From Cyathus striatus (Eukaryota; Basidiomycota; Agaricomycetes; Agaricales; Nidulariaceae), in assembly GCA_025738555.1 (NCBI GenBank), contig JAOVFP010000019.1, positions 1,054,001 through 1,118,000 of the forward strand: DNA of 64,000 nucleotides. The letters run 5' to 3'. Positions 47,796-59,521 of the stretch are shown here, in pieces. Each line of letters opens with the position of its first letter. Positions within the stretch are counted from its first letter, which is position 1. Below the pieces are notes generated by a model. The model did no database searches, was not told the DNA's origin, and worked only from the letters and a program-made list of their open reading frames with translations. The position numbers were made by a program, and so were the translations under genes.

Positions 47796-48304
47796 GATTT
47801 TTTCTCAGTAAGATTATCTTCATTTTGCCATAGTACTTCAAATACTCTCAACAGTATTTGTTAGTTCTTGTATTTCCACTTTCAACAAGTGGTTGTTAGC
47901 TTTTAATACTCTATCTTTTTTATATTTTCATTTTCAACAAATGAATATCTTTTTATCTCCAATTTCAACAATTGGCTTTATATCTTGGTTCTTTATTCTG
48001 TAGAGTTGGAATACTTCAACAGTATTTTCAGCCTTATGTATAGTTATTTGCTTTCAACAGCAAAATATTCAATTCCTTTTCATATCTTGGTTCTTTATGT
48101 TGTAGAGTTGGAGTACTTCAACAGTATATTCAGTCTTATGTACAGTTATTTGCTCTCAACAGCAAAATACTCATTTCCTTTTCAATATGTAATTTGTTGT
48201 ACTATTAGCATGTTTTATGTTTTTGTTTCTTGAAAGAACTATTGGCTAATAAAATTGTTTGTTCTTTCTATAGTTCAAGCTATCAATTTAGTCTTAATTT
48301 ATGG

Positions 48305-50623
48305 ATGCTATGCATTATTTTGTCTTTTATACCTCAGGTCAAGGCAGCATCATCTGAAGATCCATTTCCAAATATTTCATTCAAGTTGTTTTCTGAATTT
48401 ATCAATTTAAATTTCAGCTCAAATATCACTTTGGCAACAGTATTAACTGTTCTATTCTCTTTAATGAATAACACTGACATTCTTAACTTGCATGCAAGAG
48501 CAAAAACCCTGGACTTGATGATGAATATTCTGCAACTACTAATGGATGGATTAAAGCTCTTGCTACTGCCATACAAACTCATTTGAATGCAAAAGTAAAT
48601 TCTGACTTGGAAGATACACAATTGTTTAACTTCTCTGAAAACCCAAGCATTTTAGGTTCAACAAAAATATCTGTAATCTCTAAAAAGTTAGATAGAATGA
48701 TATCTCTATTGAAATTGGATCCCTATACCAGAAATACAAAAATTTTGGAACCTCTGAAACCTATATCTATGAATGAAATTGAACCTGTTCTGCTTATTTG
48801 TCCTGCTCGTATTACTTGTTCTACTTTAAAGAAAGAATGTACTGGAAGAGCATTGCATATAAATACTCGTGAACGTGACAGAACACAAGTTACTCTAATA
48901 AAAGGAATTAAATCATATGAAAATGCTCAAATTGTTTCTGGGTATTGTACAAAATGTAAAGCTATATATTATGCAGACCATAAAAGTCTTACCTTAGCTT
49001 CTGACTCAGAAGATTCTCAATGCAATCCAAATGTTAGCTCTAAAGACAGATTGACTTTTAATAAAGCAAAATATTTGAAAATTGGACAAAATATTTGGGC
49101 TGATAGATTGTTTACCAATATGGTTGTTAACTCAGTATATCATTTTCATGCATCTACTGCTGCATATACAGAGTTCTGGAATTATACATTTTCAAATGGT
49201 GAAGAAAATGACTATCCACCTATTTCAAGACTTCAAGTATGGAAAGCCTTTATTCATGAGACCACTAGACAAATATCTGTTTCAATGAATAAAACTTTAA
49301 TAATGCCTGATGGATTATCTATACAGCAAGTTACTACAGAAGCATATAAGGTGTTAGGACAAAATGGAATTATTGGAAATGCACTACATCATTCTTGTAA
49401 TGAATGCACTCATAATTATAAGGCAACAGCAGATTATATAACTGCTGATGACAATGCTGCAGTAGCAGGCATTGATGAAAATCGGACTGTACCTTTACTA
49501 CAACATGATGCTGACAATACAGAGTTAGAAAACATTGTTGATAATGAAATGGAAATTGACTATTCTCTTGAATCAAAGGTTAAAATGGTAGTTATTGATG
49601 GAATTGTTATGGGGCCAACTCACTGTGCCTATCAAAATTGTTCTGAAAAGTTGGCAAATGCACGCACAGGAGTATTTTGTCTAATGCATGAAAGTCAATA
49701 TGAGGGAAGATGCCGAATTAGAGCTTGTTATAATGCTAAAGAGCCAAATTCTCAAACATGTGTAAACCACAGACAAAGGTGGTATGATCATGTTATTAGA
49801 TTTGGAAGACAATCTGTACTTGGAGTTCGGAGAATTATAAGAAGAACTGAAGAAGAAGGTGGACCAGCTTGGCTTCACCGATTGAGAAGAAGAAATAATC
49901 CACCACATGATCAGCCAAATAATGAAACTCGGGAGCCTGATAATTACTTTACTGCTCCTCGATTCTACTGTGTTGAAACAATTTGTGCACCATGTGGAGT
50001 TGTTATTGCATGGACAAAATTTGTAAAATCTGAAGGTGCAGCTCAAATAATGGATTTCTTGGAAGATGTATATCCAACACAAGAATCTAGGCCAAGCTAT
50101 GTATGCATTGATAAAGCTTGTGTTGTTCTTAAGTATTTGATCAACTCACATAATTGGAATATTTGGAAAACTTCTACAAGATTTGTTGTGGACTCTTATC
50201 ACTATATTAATCACAGAGTGACAGACTATCTATGTCGCACCTATTGCAACCCCAGTCCTTTAAATGGATCAGCTCCAAATCTAGTGGTTGTAGAAAGAGA
50301 TGTACATGGAAATCAACATTATAAAAGAGCATTTAACACTCAGGTAAGTTAAATATACTCTCATTTACACTTTGCCAATATTTGTTATACAGGCATGTGA
50401 ACAGCTAAATGCTTGGTTAGGAGGCTTTCAGAGTATTCTTAACAGAATGACAGTGGATAACTTTAATTGGACATTACATGCATTGCTTTTTATTCATACA
50501 CAAAGAGTTATTCAAAAGCAAAATAAAAGACAAAACCAGTACATGCAAACACAACTTCCAGAACAACAGATAAATGAAGATGAAGTTGAAGCTAATGGAG
50601 TTGAAATTGATAGAGTTGACTAG
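48305..50623 (+). CDS. CxC5/CxC6 cysteine-cluster protein associated with KDZ transposons, putative transposase (736 aa)
   Basis: Three exons (48305-48439, 48499-50343, 50393-50623) with introns of 59 and 49 bp. The start is the least certain part. A leader with PFPNISFKLFSEFINLNFSS is followed by a first cysteine cluster (ICPARITC, then C, then GYCTKCKAIYY; about residues 115-190), and a second (HCAYQNCSEKL, FCLMHESQYEGRCRIRACYN, TCVNH; about 385-430). The C-terminal third has acidic residues in a transposase-like order: Asp in YVCIDKACVV, Asp with HYxxxH in RFVVDSYHYINHR, Cys-x3-CNP, and Glu in ACEQLNAWLGGFQ. This matches the CxC5/CxC6 proteins described with fungal KDZ (Kyakuja-Dileera-Zisupton) elements. 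The frame is intact, so the element may still be able to move. Confidence 0.82.
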
Positions 50624-50804
50624 GTTGTATATATACTTATAGAATGTAGTGTACATATTCATATGGAATAAATTTAACTGTTTTAAACTGCTTTACTTAT
50701 ACTCTCACCACCCAGTCTCAGCAACACCTGCCAGCTTCTATTGCTTATGCCTTGCACTCTAACAAGCCAGGTCAGTCAGTATATAGTACATGCAGAGCAT
50801 TCAG

Positions 50805-51770
50805 GTAGAGTCCAGGTATAGTCCATGTAAGAGACAAATAGCTGGTAAGTATAAAGTCCAGGTAGAGTCCATGTAAGAGACAGGTACCTGATAAGTGTAA
50901 AGTTTAGGTAGAGTCCAGGTAGAGTCCAGGTAGAGTCCAAAGAGACAGGTACCTGATAAGTGTAAAGTCCAGATAAAGTTCAGGTAGGGTTCAGGTAGAG
51001 TCCATGTAAGAAATAGGTACCTAGTAAGTATAAAGTTCAGGTAGAGTCCAGGTAGAGTCCAGGTAGAGTCCATGTAAGAGACAGGTACCTGATAAGTGTA
51101 AAGTCCAGGTACAGTCCAGGTACAGTCTATGTAAGAGACATGTACCTGATAAGTGTAAAGTCCAGGTAAAGTTCAGGTAGAGTTCAGGTAGAGTCCAGAT
51201 AGAGTCCAGATAGAGTCCATGTAGGAGACAGGTACCTGATAAGTGTAAAGTCCAGGTACAGTCCAGGTACAGTCCAGGTACAGTCCATGTAAGAGACAGG
51301 TACCTGGTAGGTGTAAAGTTCAGGTAGAGTCCAGGTAGAGTCCAGGTAGAGTCCATGTAAGAGACAGGTACCTGGTAGGTGTAAAGTTCAGGTAGAGTCC
51401 AGGTAGAGTCCAGGTAGAGTCCATGTAAGAGACAGGTACCTGGTAGGTGTAAAGTTCAGGTAGAGTCCAGGTAGAGTCCAGGTAGAGTCCATGTAAGAGA
51501 CAGGTACCTGGTAGGTGTAAAGTTCAGGTAGAGTCCAGGTAGAGTCCAGGTAGAGTCCATGTAAGAGACAGGTATCTGATAAGTGTAAAGTCCAGGTAAA
51601 GTTCAGGTAGAGTCCAGGTAGAGTCTAGGTAGTTGGCTCTAACTGAAGTCCACCTGAAGTCCACCTGAAGTTTACTAGAGTTCACCTGTAGTCTAGTAGA
51701 GTCCAGTAGAGTCCACATAGAGTCCAGAAGTCTACCTGAAGTCTACCTGAAGTCCACCTGATCTCGTGGA
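50805..51770. repeat. Right subterminal array: GTCCAGGTAGA units, four exact 68-bp repeats
   Basis: The core AGAGTCCAGGTAGAGTCCA recurs throughout with spacer GAGACAGGTACCTGGTAGGT. Between 51304 and about 51575 the period is exactly 68 bp (starts at 51304, 51372, 51440 and 51508). The array ends in both-orientation units (GAAGTCCACCTGAAGTCCAC) next to the terminal repeat, mirroring the left end. Confidence 0.85.
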
Positions 51771-51795
51771 GGAGTGCAATATACTGGTCAAAAAG

Positions 51796-52560
51796 TTCCT
51801 CGCTTCGTCCTAGAAAAGTCGAGATAATTTTCTAGGAAAAACAGTGTGGATCTTACGCTGATTCAGGGAATTGGGAAAAGTGGTTGGGAGGAGAAGATCA
51901 GTCTTTGAGGATTGAGGTGGTGCAAACGGACTTTTGTGGGGAAGCAGGAGTAGATGTCGTTGTGCAGTTCGGGAGGACGTCTCTTATAGAGCCTGAAGAT
52001 ACCTCACTTAGGTTACTCAATAATCGCTGTTCTTAAAATGTTTCGCCTTCTCGCAGGGTCACATCCAATATCCCGTCATCACGCTGTCCTCATTCTCATC
52101 GCAGCCTATCAACCCGTCAGCGCTCTACCCTGTCGAACAAGTGCACATACCTGAAGTATCTGAAAGCAGCGCTCAGTACACCGGTCTCACTTTCCTCCTA
52201 GTATTATTGAATACATTATCGAAGGCTATGAAAGAGTGGCCTCTAAGTAATCTGCTTGCACATCACTCCTACTCCGTCTTACTCAAAAACACCAACATCA
52301 ACAATCGGCCCGAACGCAAATAACAATGCCCGAAGCACGCGAATACTTGAAAACGTCAACTCCTAACTGATATACACACTCTCTTTTTGCATAACGCACC
52401 TCCCATCTCAGCCGACAGGTCTCCACCCAATTGTCACCCAGCGTACGGTAGAACCATAACCGTTTCGGACATAGGCACAATCGGCAAGGTGACTACGCTC
52501 ACCTCGTTCTCGTCCTCTAAGGGGTGGTAGCACTCGTAGCTCTTGGACAGTTGAAGTGGA
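51796..52560 (+). pseudogene. E2 gene relic E, part 2 (right of the KDZ element)
   Basis: It resumes as TTCCTCGCTTCGTCCT, matching relic C at 38479, then GTGTGGATCTTACG, GTCGTTGTGCAGTTCGGGAG, GAAGATACCTCACTTAGG and GTATTATTGAATACATTATC with GGCTATGAAAGAGTGGCCTC (acyltransferase-domain region). It ends with the GGTAGAACCATAACCGTTTC and GACATAGGCACAATCGGCA block that corresponds to TITVSNIGAIG of the intact gene. No open frame survives. Confidence 0.75.
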
Positions 52561-52639
52561 GACGTCAAGTATGAAAAGAGAATTTGAATGCGTATTCGTT
52601 ACGTATATGTTCTTTTTCATGAGGGATATGATGTAGTTT

Positions 52640-52990
52640 CGGCTTATCCCTTTAGTGAGTATACACATAAACAGCTCTTCCTTATGATAGAGCCTGGAGA
52701 TCCCAGTTACGTCGGCTATTCAACGACCCTCAACCTTGCAAATACTCGCACCTACTTACCCCATTCTCGCCATCTCTCTTCACTGCATCTCGTAGACTCA
52801 TAACTCTGTACTTTGTCGAACAAGTGGATATACCTGAAATTTTGTCTCTATTCCGCTTACTTTTGCTCTCCTCCCTCAGATGCGAACTCCCAACTGATAT
52901 CAACAAAGCGTCAACTCACAATCGATCTACTCCTTTTCCTCCTGCTTAAAGCACCTCTTCCATCTCAGCTGTCTACATTCTAGAGGAAGG
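52640..52990 (+). pseudogene. E2 gene relic F
   Basis: It restarts at the end of the second intron (TGATAGAGCCTGGAGATCCC, then CTATTCAACGACCCTCAACC), skips most of the domain (CTGTACTTTGTCGAACAAGT), and ends near CTTAAAGCACCTCTTCCATC. A second start of the same part of E2 directly after relic E shows tandem duplication. Confidence 0.7.
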
Positions 52991-53063
52991 GTTCTCTCTT
53001 TGTGAGCTTCATGCATCACTGGATGGGCATCTAACTCTCGCAAATGTGCAGAGATGTGTCCAA

Positions 53064-53150
53064 AGAACTAAAAAGTAAAGGCGGTGCATACTACGATGAA
53101 TGCCAAGTTAAAGATACAGCATTCCCGATTACAGAGGCAGATGCAGTATT
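53064..53150 (+). pseudogene. Relic of the SDR gene's last exon
   Basis: The frame encodes ELKSKGGAYYDECQVKDTAF and PITEADA, matching ELNGKGGAYLDECQIANTAY and PMTEEDA of the intact SDRs. The match ends before the C terminus and has no upstream exons. Confidence 0.65.
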
Positions 53151-55124
53151 GCATTCATTATTTATACATGGAAATAGAAGAAACAGATTTTTTACTTAGT
53201 AGCAGCCATTCGCTGAAAATTTCGTCCGATAAAAACTCAGCTAAAAACTGCGAGAATGTGATTTTCCTCATTTTCCCGTGAGCCAGCTAGTCACACAGAG
53301 GTCTTATCTAGTCGGAGCCCGGTTAGGAAAAGCGCACAAAGTAAATTAACGAGATGTCATCGGAGTTCTATCACTTGTGTTTGCATTGCCTGACATCAAG
53401 AGTTAATCAAGAGGCTGACATTCTAAGGTGAGGTACCCGTTCATCTCCATCATCCCGATAATCATGAATACATAGCCGTGTACCACCTGATGGTGTTCAA
53501 ACTACATGAAAGTCATGATTGAGATACTTACTAACGTATCTTGGGGAGACCCAGTTGAAGTCCGAGTTTAAACCATTCTCAGATAAGCCAATCATAGGCC
53601 AACGTAATATTGTCATATGTTTGGTTTAAAAGCTGGCATCAAACATTGAACTGCCAGCGGTTGGGCACACCAGCCGGTGGCGACCGCGCTGTGATTTGAC
53701 TGTGATGCCGCAATTCTTGCCTTGAGCTTACCAGTTGCCTCACTGCTAAGCACTCTCCAAAGCTGTATCTATCATTCAGGATTTTACAACTTCCCTGTGT
53801 TTGCGATACCCCTTCAAAGCTACCTATATTTCTACTTCCGACATCCACACTTTAAGTCTCGGATTCCTGCCTCGGCTTTCAACTTGGGATTGCTCGTTTC
53901 TACCATCGTTAAGAGAGGGGATACGGCATCAACGCATAAAGTTAAAGAACTTTCAGCATGGATGGTAATTTCATGAAGGAGGAGTTGGGTGGATTGGGAT
54001 GGATGAGGTACTTACTTATTGTGATAAACTGGCGTTGGATGCAAAATTCGTCACTGTGCTCATTTGCTTAATTGTGCTCACTTCTATCTCCAGTATAACA
54101 AGAACATGGCCGTTTCCTATGTAACCTTTCGCACACCAAGTATCCACCCTGTTGTGCTAACATTTTCCGTTCTCCCGTGTAACACTAGAGCAGAAAATGA
54201 CCTTCCACGCTGATTGAACCAGATTCACCCTATAACCCACACCATCCCAGCAAATTTCTGTTCGATCGAGCTCTGGAGGATCGTTATACACTACACTCAT
54301 CACTATGCCTGATGTGACATGGGATATAGTGGAAACCTTAGGTGTGCTTGCACAGGTTTCATGATAATCGGATGCACCCCTGCAGAAGAACGTTGATATG
54401 ATATGTTAAGACAGCCGTGGTGTACGGAGAATGGAAGGAGTATATAGCTGCCCAAGGGAGCATAAAAAGTATACGTTGTATGTTTTGATGTTCATTCGTT
54501 ACCCGAGTCAAGGACACGGACAAATCTGCAGATCATCGCAATACCCCTTTCTTCCACTATGTATCCAGGATCCCACATGTCACGACTGATACAGGAACGG
54601 GACAGCTACACATCCATACATACTACCGGGCTTCTGCTGCACGTACCTTTTGGATACATTCCGTGTCGCTTCATAGCAACTCAAGCCCCGAATTAGGTAC
54701 CTTGTCTCCCCCGCCAAGACGCCGGTCGGAAAATCATCCGCGCATAGGTAGTAATACATATCACAACATCTACCACTTGATTTGCGTAGTCGTGATCCGC
54801 CCGCCTGTCTAATATCAGTATTGATGCACATAATGTCGTCACGACGCTCAAGCCTAGTCAACCCTTAAGCCAGGTAGGTATCGTTTGATTGTTGCAGTAT
54901 TTGTCACCTCGAATCTAGGTTTTTATTTCGCGATGGGTATACTTACAGCCCCTGAAGGGCCCAAACACATGGTTCTGACACATGGTTACCACCAGTCGTC
55001 GAATCATCTATAAAGAAGGTTGATACGTTTAATCTTCTGCCAACGAGGAAATATTAAATAGATATCAATATGAGTATTTATCTAAAGGAATGCAATTCAA
55101 ATCATCGATATATCTCTAAGGTAG
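53151..55124. other. Region without supported genes
   Basis: Small frames on both strands (for example 53.7-54.0 and 54.6-54.9 kb) have no recognisable motif or convincing splicing. Confidence 0.45.
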
Positions 55125-57006
55125 CTATGAATCTTCGTCATTTTCATTCTCTTCCATCCTTGCTCTAGGAATGGACTTCACGAAAAATATTGCTCGAGAT
55201 AGTTCTGCTTTGCTTATATTTGCATTCATGCTAGCCAATTTTCGAAGCTTCAGTATAAATCTAGAGCCCTGTGTATTTTTGAAATATGAGTATTTGAGGG
55301 GAATATCCCACTTGACATATGATACTCACTATGAACGAAAGAACTGCAATATAGAAACTATCACATATGTCATATTCAGTACGAAGACACAATGAATCTT
55401 AAATAAACATACGGAGGTGTAAATGCAGAAAAAACAGATACAGAATCAAATACATAAACTATTGAGCCCACTGAATTAATAATCGTGACCGCTAACAATT
55501 ATCGTGAGTAAAAGCAGTATGTTAAAACTTAGACCATCACCCACCGAACAGGACACAGAAATATAATGTTCCATCGCGCACAATAGATGTGAGTACTGGA
55601 CTAAAAGCTTCAGTTTCAGTACGTCTAAACATATTCCACAAGCTCTCATTTTCATCTTTCCTGGCCTTCCTGAGAGTTAATATAAGCAATGCGGCTAAGG
55701 ATATTCGTAAGTTATGGCCCAGTTGTATAGCCCGTGACGGTATGATGCTTACTGTGGAAACCGAGGGACGAGAAGTAGTAAATGAGCCCTTCTTTTAAAG
55801 ATAAATTAATATTAGATGAGTAAGCGTTCAGGCATCCAACGTGATCAACGGCAAAAGCAACTGCAGACTCGGAAATACTGCTGAACACTGTTAGGTATAT
55901 TGCAAACTACAGATTATCAGTTAATTTTAATATCCGTGAAACAGAAGGATGACAAACCCCGAATTGTACTGTGTGTAAGTAGCACGAAACATAAATATAA
56001 TCGTGGACTTTTTGAGGACTAGAAAAGTTGCTGATCAGTTAACCATGTTCCCAAGAACAATGCGACTGTCATTTCAACTTCAACCGACCAGCGTATAAGT
56101 GATGCTTTAAATCGCTTACCTATCTTGCTATTCCCATAAAGGGCACAGACGCGGAAAACGAATATGATGTCGACTGATGTAGCAACTAGAGTGACATCCG
56201 CACTTTAAACAGGTTGATTATTCTGCTATTAAGATATAAGGACCGTTACTACATTCCATGAAACCACATGTTTGCTTTACAGCTGTAGGACCATGTTCAG
56301 TAATGCAGCTTCGACGCAGAATCTACGTGTTGTAATTTATTACCTCTGATCGAGATGTTTAGGTAAGTAATGATATAAGAAATACTGTAGCATGATATGA
56401 CTTACAGCTAATGATATTTGTCCGGTAAATGTATTGTTTATTACTGAATATAAGTTGTGTGAAGGCTAGCTGTTAGTGTTGTCGTTAGGAAATTTGTATT
56501 TATTTATATACGCACGGATTGAAGCTTTATAGGATATGTTCCGAGTCAATCGTAAGATAGCTTACAAAAGATGGAAAAGACTAATAACGGACGACTATGT
56601 ATAGGAATTTCGGAACAGACCATCTCATTTCACTGAAAATGGCCGTGAAATAAGTACTAGTTCATCGTCAGGAATCATGACGAATATAAATCTCACAACC
56701 ATATATATTTGACCTGCAGAAAATCGAATGTGATCTTAGTAAGACAAGCAGTGATGACTTCCTATTCATTGAACCAATACCTCGTCACTACAGGAATATG
56801 CAATTCCTTATGCCAGTGAGGTTGTCGCAGCAGCTGGAGTTCATGATCAGAATACGGTAAAGAAACAGTTCAACTGAAACACTGTACCATAAACCATACA
56901 TATTTTCATCTCGTGGCTGACAATATCTATAGCCATTTCGTTGAAGTCTGCCATTTGTAATATTCTGAATTGTGTGGACAAGGGCTACTGATGGGGTGAA
57001 TATCAC
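55125..57006 (-). CDS. DUF6533 seven-helix membrane protein gene, copy 2 (multi-exon, incompletely modelled)
   Basis: Minus-strand segments in order: an opening frame at 57006 (MIFTPSVALVHTIQNITN), SEMRWSVPKFLYIVVRY near 56.6 kb, RRTETEAFSPVLTSIVRDGT and LYFCVLFG near 55.6 kb, and the last exon QGSRFILKLRKLASMNANIS ending at 55125 with an acidic tail. These correspond to the same blocks in the gene at 39475-41326 (MKWKSPKVLYIISRYYF, SIVRDGTIHFCIIS, GSRLILKLRKLSDL), so the two are paralogues. I could not place the middle exons with confidence, and an in-frame stop lies soon after VVRY unless an intron begins there. It may be intact or recently broken. Function unknown. Confidence 0.55.
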
Positions 57007-57603
57007 CCCCTCTAATTCTGCCCTAGTATTTATGTAAACGGAACTAAAACATTTACTTGTATATCCTATGTATCAGGAAACATGGTCTTAGGACCTCAAT
57101 ATCTTTGAGCTTGACATCGGCTAAGCCATTCGCGTGTACCGAAGTATTGCGACGATGCTATTAATATACATCAAGATTATGATACCGGGCGCAATGCAGG
57201 GTGGCGCACCACATACTTATCGATTTGTGCGAGAAACGCGCGGTCCGCAGTTGGTCCCTATAAACTAAAGTTCTCAAGTAGCCCGCATATCGTGCAGTCG
57301 GCCTATCCTATGTACCGCGCTGTCTTCTTCGAGCCGGCGGCGGCGTTACGTTTGCAACCAGTGAGATATAAGCGAGATAAGGCCAGGGAACAGAACATAT
57401 TAGTCCTACTCAATAAGTCATTATGGTTTTTCGTTAGAATTTTTGAGATCAAAGGAGACCATGCGGTAATCTGATGCCAAGTAAGAGGCAAGGAAGTTAA
57501 AGCGGAGCTCGAACCAACAACACGGTGCTGGTGGCGACAGTAACGCTGCTGCCCCGTAAACTTAATTTTCCATCATCCACAGCGCACGACACCAGACAGC
57601 ACC

Positions 57604-59482
57604 ATGAATGCTTCCCAGGCTGTCTCGTCTACAAGAGGTATGTTTGCAATGGGCTATTTTCGATTGAACTAATACTGTTTATCTTATCTTGTAGACAGCC
57701 CTGGCTACCCTGAGACACCGCAAGCGCAGCGCGCTTCTTTGTTTAGAACCCAACATCCAACTGTGTCCTTGCCACCTATCGCATCTCTGGGCCTTTTCAG
57801 ACAGGAGGACGCACAGAGTTATTCTCTGGGTGCCTATGGCTCCCTCCCTGGTATTCACCTGGCGCACAAACAACAGGCTACAGCAACCAGTTATCCCCAG
57901 ACTCCGGCTCGTCCTGGGAAGGAGAATCTTGTTCCTACTCCAAGTTCTCATCACGCTGCCCATAGTAGAGGTCATATACATGGTTATGGTACGTTTTTTT
58001 TTGTTTTTTTTGTTCCCTGTTCTAATCCTTCATTGTGTCTAGGACATGTTGCTACTTTTTCAACTCCTACACCAGTCCACCATGTGCAATCTCGTATTCC
58101 TCTTGTGCTCGACTCCCCAGCACCGAAATGGAATATGCCCTGGATTCCTGCTACCGTGATTCCACCCCCACCAACTCCCACAGTCGCCTCTGCTCCCTCC
58201 CTCAACGAACAACCGACTTCCCTTGCCAATGTTGTACCCACCGAGAGCTCTTCGAAATCAGCTAACAAGGGTCGCAAGAAGACCGCTACTCGTGCGGAGT
58301 CAGTGGCCATTAGCAAGTCACCAAAGCAAGCAAAGGCTGCAAAACGCTCGCGTGCTAAGGCCAAGGGTGCTGGGAGTAAGAGTGGTGAGCAAAACCGAAG
58401 ATCTGCTGGCGCATCAGATGAGGAGATCATGAAGCTCAGTCAGCAGGCGAAGGAGGCTGCTTCCTTACCCAAGCCGAAGCCACGGCCGCGCAAAGTTCAG
58501 GAGGTAGTGGCGGAGGTGGATGTAGTTGAATTGGTGAAGGGCATTGAATGGCTAGAGAGCGATGACGAGGAGCAGGCTGGTTCGGATGAGGAAAGCAGCA
58601 GCCCCAGCATCTATGATAGTGATAGTGGCAATTCCAAGCGGCGGCTGACTGAAGCGGAGAAGGCTGTTATTGTACAGTTCATAACCAGCCCGGAGATTTG
58701 GCCGACGTTCAAGACGAAGCAGAAGAGGGTCTGGGGAAAGGTATGCCCGTATCTCTCTTGTTTGTATCACTCCATTTGTTAATACCAGTAATAGATTTCG
58801 AAGCTCCTTTCGGGAAGGGACCCAAAGACCATCAGCAGCTACTGGCACACCAACGCATGGATGAAGTACAAGGCTGTGCGAGAGTGGGAGAACCATACAG
58901 GTGGTGGAGATGGAGATGATGAGGGTAGAGTAAATAAGAAGACGGTTTTTGGCTATTCAACGCGGGTCATGAAGGCATTCAAGGAGTCGGAGATATATGA
59001 GTTGATTGACAAAGTGTATGTTTCCGTTCATTTTATAATTCACTTTACTCATCTTCCAAAGTGCTAGGGATGCTTCTGATGTAATGCGCACAAGGGACTA
59101 CAATTCCACTGCCCCCCTTTCAGATCAAGAAGACATACGTCCACAAAAGCGTTGCAAGCGCTCTCGCTCTGTCAGTATAGAGCGCTCGGCAAGCAGTGAT
59201 TCTATCGGCCCACGTGAACACTGGCTTTCTGAGGCCGTTGGTGCGATAAAAGAGAAAGCTCGAAGCTCTGCAGCTGTTGCACAAGAAAAGCTAGAGCTTG
59301 CTCGGAAGCGTGATCAGCGTGAGGAAGATGAACGTCGTGAACGGCAGGAGATGATGAAGATTGATGCGCGTAATAAGAGTCTGGACATGGTAATGCGGAT
59401 GCTGGCTCATGAGGACGTGACTGTGAGGGAAATTGGTAAGAAGTATATGGCAGAGTTGGATTTAGGGGATATGTTTAAGTAG
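57604..59482 (+). CDS. Harbinger DNA-binding partner, Myb/SANT-like (555 aa)
   Basis: Five exons (57604-57637, 57695-57988, 58043-58740, 58795-59015, 59062-59482) with introns of 46-57 bp; every junction keeps frame. The N-terminal half is Pro/Ser-rich and disordered, followed by a Lys/Arg-rich, probably nuclear-targeting, stretch (NKGRKKTATRAESVAISKSP and AKRSRAKAKG, near residues 195-235). Residues about 320-420 hold a trihelix/Myb-like fold with FITSPEIWPTFKTKQKRVWG and SYWHTNAWMKYKAVREWENH, the Trp pattern of such domains. The C terminus is a charged coiled coil (EKLELARKRDQREEDERRER). Such proteins recruit the nuclease to the transposon ends. It is intact, unlike its partner. Confidence 0.8.
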
Positions 59483-59521
59483 TACTCGTAGTTTACACCT
59501 ATACTACTGCAATAAAAAGCG

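Larger units (their letters stand above)
42838..51785 (+). mobile_element. KDZ-type DNA transposon with CxC5/CxC6 protein, 8,948 bp, complete ends
   Basis: The left end reads AGGTCATTGCACTCCTCC and continues ACGAAATCAGGTGGA. The right end, read inward on the other strand, is AGTATATTGCACTCCTCC and ACGAGATCAGGTGGA: inverted repeats of about 33 bp. GGTCAAAAAG flanks both sides (42828-42837 and 51786-51795), a perfect 10-bp duplication. The host is an E2 relic whose uninterrupted paralogue at 38.45 kb has the corresponding sequence once. Inside, from the left: a subterminal array of CCACCTGAAGTCCA units, a tRNA-like segment, a 1.6-kb GC-rich hairpin minisatellite, a 76-bp AT-rich hairpin repeat, two genes on the plus strand, and a right subterminal array of related GTCCAGGTAGA units. 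The layout of matching arrays near both ends suggests transposase-binding repeats. Confidence 0.88.

Noticed and set aside
48499..50623. Host-encoded zinc-finger protein gene
   Set aside because: Its position inside an element with defined ends and its CxC5/CxC6 and DDE-like layout fit a transposon protein better.
50801..51718. Minus-strand frames repeating a DSTWTLPGLYLNF-like peptide
   Set aside because: This is a translation of the 68-bp subterminal repeat of the KDZ element, without start context or introns.
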